DNA of 8,315 bases. Origin: JBFHIZ01 sp041596215. GTDB lineage: Bacteria; Bacillota; Clostridia; Lachnospirales; Lachnospiraceae. The notes under the pieces were generated by a model. That model worked only from the letters and a program-made list of their open reading frames with translations. It had not been told where the DNA came from and made no database searches. The DNA lies in assembly GCA_041596215.1 (NCBI GenBank), contig JBFHIZ010000055.1, positions 1 to 8,315 of the forward strand, written 5' to 3'. How positions within the stretch are numbered: position 1 is the stretch's first letter; every line of letters starts with the position of its first letter. Below, in pieces: positions 6,602-8,315 of the stretch. The position numbers and the translations under genes are program-made.

Positions 6602-6624
6602 AAAAAGCCCAAATTGGGCTTTTT
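6602..6624. terminator. Bidirectional terminator between the Crp/Fnr and thioredoxin genes
   Basis: A perfect 10-bp stem, AAAAAGCCCA and TGGGCTTTTT, closes a 3-nt loop. The plus strand continues with TTTTTCTTTT, and the minus-strand copy also ends in a T run. It starts about 5 bp after the stop codon of the regulator and lies about 8 bp past the thioredoxin stop, so it can serve both convergent genes. Confidence 0.92.
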
Positions 6625-6632
6625 CTTTTGTC

Positions 6633-6941
6633 CTATTTAAGCATACTAATAATATCTGCTTTTGGTCTTGCTCCTACCGAAGTTTGTACTGTTTTTCCAT
6701 CTTTAATTACTACAAGCGTTGGAATCGACATAACATTAAACTGTCTTGCAAGTTCTGGCTGCTCATCCACATTTACTTTTCCAACCTTAGCATAATCCAC
6801 TTCATTTGCCACTTCCTCAACTGTTGGAGAAAGCATTTTGCATGGTCCACACCAAGCTGCCCAAAAATCAATTAGTACTGGTTTGTCTGATTGCATAACC
6901 TCTTGTTGAAAATTTTCTTTTGTAATTGTAATTACTCCCAT
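6633..6941 (-). CDS. trxA: Thioredoxin
   Basis: This 102-residue cytoplasmic protein reduces disulfides in target proteins through the CGPC active site (Cys31 and Cys34 in FWAAWCGPCK). The cis-proline motif MSIPT (Pro74) and the C-terminal strand-helix are complete, and the length is normal for a classical single-domain thioredoxin. An in-frame ATG at 6965 would add eight residues, but the ATG at 6941 has AAAGGAGA at 6 nt spacing and starts MGVITITKENF, so it is preferred. No thioredoxin reductase gene is next to it. It converges with the Crp/Fnr gene and stands 112 bp after the Nudix gene. Confidence 0.96.
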   Translation of the reverse strand: MGVITITKENFQQEVMQSDKPVLIDFWAAWCGPCKMLSPTVEEVANEVDYAKVGKVNVDEQPELARQFNVMSIPTLVVIKDGKTVQTSVGARPKADIISMLK

Positions 6942-6994
6942 AATAAATCTCCTTTCGTAAATCATCTATACTTTTTTTAATTGCCATTCAATTA

Positions 6995-7011
6995 ATTATA
7001 CTTTTATTATA
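6995..7011 (-). promoter_or_regulatory. Two tandem -10-like boxes upstream of thioredoxin
   Basis: On the minus strand the octamer AGTATAAT occurs twice with starts 11 bp apart, giving TATAAT at 7006-7011 and 6995-7000. Neither has a good -35 at the normal distance, so the active start cannot be chosen. They lie 54-70 bp before the start codon. Confidence 0.4.
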
Positions 7012-7053
7012 CTCTGGACTTTATGTTAATTCTGTAACTAAGTCACATCTTTA

Positions 7054-7599
7054 TTAAATCTGATGCTTTTCTAGTAAATTCGATATTTTCAAAATTGCAA
7101 TTTGAGATTTAGCATCTTCTATTTCATTTGCATACACTTTTGCTATTGCTTTTGCTATCGGAATTTTTTCAACATCGAGAAATTCATCCTCATCTAATTT
7201 ATTATTTCCTTCGGACTGAATTCTACATGCATAAAGATAAATAACTTCGTCAGTATAGCCTGGACTAGGGTAAACTTCACCTAAATATATATACTGCTCC
7301 GAACTTGTCCCTGTTTCTTCTTTCAATTCCCTTTTTGCAGCTTCAAGCGGCTCTTCCTCTCCATCTATTTTCCCTGCTGGAAGTTCTAATATTGCTTTTT
7401 TATATGGATATCGAAATTGTTTAACAAATAATAATTCGTTTTTATTAGTAAGTGCAGCAATACATGCTCCACCTGGATGTTTAATATATTCTCGCGTTGT
7501 AATCTTATGATTTATCAATTCTACAGAGTCTACATATACCTTAAGTAGTTTTCCATTATACTTTATACTTGATGTAATTTTCTTCTCGTCTAATTTCAT
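7054..7599 (-). CDS. Nudix hydrolase, probable ADP-ribose pyrophosphatase
   Basis: The 181-residue protein should hydrolyse ADP-ribose or a related nucleoside diphosphate sugar to AMP and ribose 5-phosphate, with Mg2+. The Nudix box is complete from Gly76 to Thr98: G, five residues, Glu82, seven residues, then R90-E91-L92-K93-E94-E95-T96-G97. The surrounding features VKQFRYPYKKAILELPAGKID and YPSPGYTDEVIYLYAC are typical of the ADP-ribose pyrophosphatase subgroup, including the proline downstream of the box. The length is usual for the family. The ATG at 7599 has GAGG at 5 nt spacing. Substrate choice inside the subgroup cannot be fixed from sequence alone. It has its own promoter, and thioredoxin follows 112 bp downstream. 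Confidence 0.93.
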   Translation of the reverse strand: MKLDEKKITSSIKYNGKLLKVYVDSVELINHKITTREYIKHPGGACIAALTNKNELLFVKQFRYPYKKAILELPAGKIDGEEEPLEAAKRELKEETGTSSEQYIYLGEVYPSPGYTDEVIYLYACRIQSEGNNKLDEDEFLDVEKIPIAKAIAKVYANEIEDAKSQIAILKISNLLEKHQI

Positions 7600-7633
7600 T
7601 TTTACCTCAATTTATATTTTATGATACACTTAT

Positions 7634-7662
7634 ATTAAAACATATGTTACATAATATATCAA
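7634..7662 (-). promoter_or_regulatory. Promoter of the Nudix gene
   Basis: On the minus strand TTGATA (7657-7662) lies 17 bp upstream of TTTAAT (7634-7639), which has TG at the extended -10 position. A perfect palindrome AACATATGTT (7639-7648) lies between the two boxes and could be an operator, although it is short. Confidence 0.55.
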
Positions 7663-7744
7663 TCTAAAGAAATAGACTAATCAAATCAATTGTGAAACAT
7701 TGCTTTTGATGTTCCTCTTCTTCTACCGAAAAGCACCATTTGTA

Positions 7745-8315
7745 CTATACAATAAACAAACTGATTTCTTTCATCAGTACTTCTGTACTTTCTTTTAATT
7801 CATTCGTTATACCTTGGAGTTTTTCTGTTAACTCTATTTGATTATTTGCATTCATTTCCACATTTTCAGAAACAGCTGCTGTCTCTTCCGTGACACTAGA
7901 AATATTTTCTATTCCCGCCAACGTTTCTTCTCTCTCTGTTTGCATATTTTCAATTTCTCTTGTGACATCTCTTAATTTTTCTAATAATGATAAAACAGCA
8001 GTATTCATTTCTTTAAAATTCTCCCCTGTTTCATAAACACTTGTTTGTTGTTCTTCAATACTTACAATTGCTTTATTTGTTGAATCTTTTGCTTCATTTG
8101 TCATTTTTAAAATTGTTTTTACAACTTCCGCGATTTTCTGAGATGCAACTAAAGAATTATCAGATAATTTCTGGATTTCATTTGCAACTACAGCAAACCC
8201 TCTTCCAGCATCCCCAGCTCTTGCTGCTTCAATGGATGCATTAAGTGAAAGAAGATTTGTCTCATCTGCAATTTCCTCAATTTGCGATATAAATGACTCA
8301 ATTTGTATAGAATGA
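7745..8315 (-). CDS. Methyl-accepting chemotaxis protein, C-terminal part (5' end outside the window)
   Basis: The open frame continues without a stop from the TAG at 7745 to the right edge and encodes the last 189 residues. It includes the highly conserved tip of the MCP signalling hairpin, which docks CheA and CheW: IADETNLLSLNASIEAARAG, then GRGFAVVANEIQKLSD. The returning helix bundle follows, with a methylation-region-like segment around SSVTEETAAVSENVE. The internal ATG at 8104 is not a start. The protein ends in KEISLFIV, without a CheR-tethering pentapeptide. The sensor and membrane parts lie beyond the edge, so the ligand and the membrane or soluble nature are unknown. Confidence 0.95.
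   Translation of the reverse strand, partial: HSIQIESFISQIEEIADETNLLSLNASIEAARAGDAGRGFAVVANEIQKLSDNSLVASQKIAEVVKTILKMTNEAKDSTNKAIVSIEEQQTSVYETGENFKEMNTAVLSLLEKLRDVTREIENMQTEREETLAGIENISSVTEETAAVSENVEMNANNQIELTEKLQGITNELKESTEVLMKEISLFIV

Noticed and set aside
7701..7735. TGCTTTT / AAAAGCA pairing after the chemotaxis receptor gene
   Set aside because: Only a 7-bp AT-rich stem with a 21-nt loop and no U run on the minus strand; not supportable as a terminator. I see no other structure between 7663 and 7744.

Overview
The window looks like chromosomal DNA from a low-GC Gram-positive anaerobe, most likely a Clostridia member of the Lachnospiraceae type. This rests on very AT-rich intergenic DNA, consensus sigma-A promoters, strong GGAGG-type ribosome binding sites, U-run terminators and familiar Clostridia families: a lipoprotein with a lipobox, an OmpR/HisKA two-component pair, a REC-PAS-GGDEF protein, a Crp/Fnr regulator with a CX5C signature, and a chemotaxis receptor. 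There is no insertion sequence, phage gene, CRISPR array or tRNA, and nothing suggests a transferred island.

Left edge (1-428): a consensus minus-strand promoter, TTGACA-17 bp-TATTAT, with A/T tracts upstream. It drives a structured leader that contains an ACCUUGAAAA element and runs off the window. This is most likely the promoter and pre-16S leader of an rRNA operon whose 16S gene starts just beyond base 1. A terminator at 343-378 separates it from the lipoprotein gene.

Centre left (428-5809): six minus-strand genes. In transcription order they are a small Cys-rich protein, a REC-PAS-GGDEF response regulator (probable diguanylate cyclase), a single-pass membrane protein of unknown function, an OmpR-type response regulator, its HisKA sensor kinase, and a coiled-coil lipoprotein. 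A terminator-like hairpin lies between the GGDEF gene and the membrane protein. The response regulator and kinase are clearly one operon. The lipoprotein follows closely and may belong to it.

Centre right (5810-6965): the Cys-rich gene and a Crp/Fnr regulator are divergent across a 112 bp intergenic region that holds two promoters and two small inverted repeats. The regulator converges on a thioredoxin gene across a strong bidirectional terminator. A regulator with a Cys-x5-Cys pair, an 11-Cys small protein and thioredoxin side by side suggest a redox-related module (inference).

Right edge (7054-8315): a Nudix ADP-ribose pyrophosphatase with its own promoter, then the C-terminal 189 residues of a methyl-accepting chemotaxis protein that enters from beyond the right edge.

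All genes except the Crp/Fnr regulator, and the rRNA leader too, are on the minus strand, so replication probably runs from high to low coordinates here (inference). Several upstream start codons were rejected in favour of internal ATGs with a proper ribosome binding site. The least explained items are the Cys-rich protein, the single-pass membrane protein and the lipoprotein.
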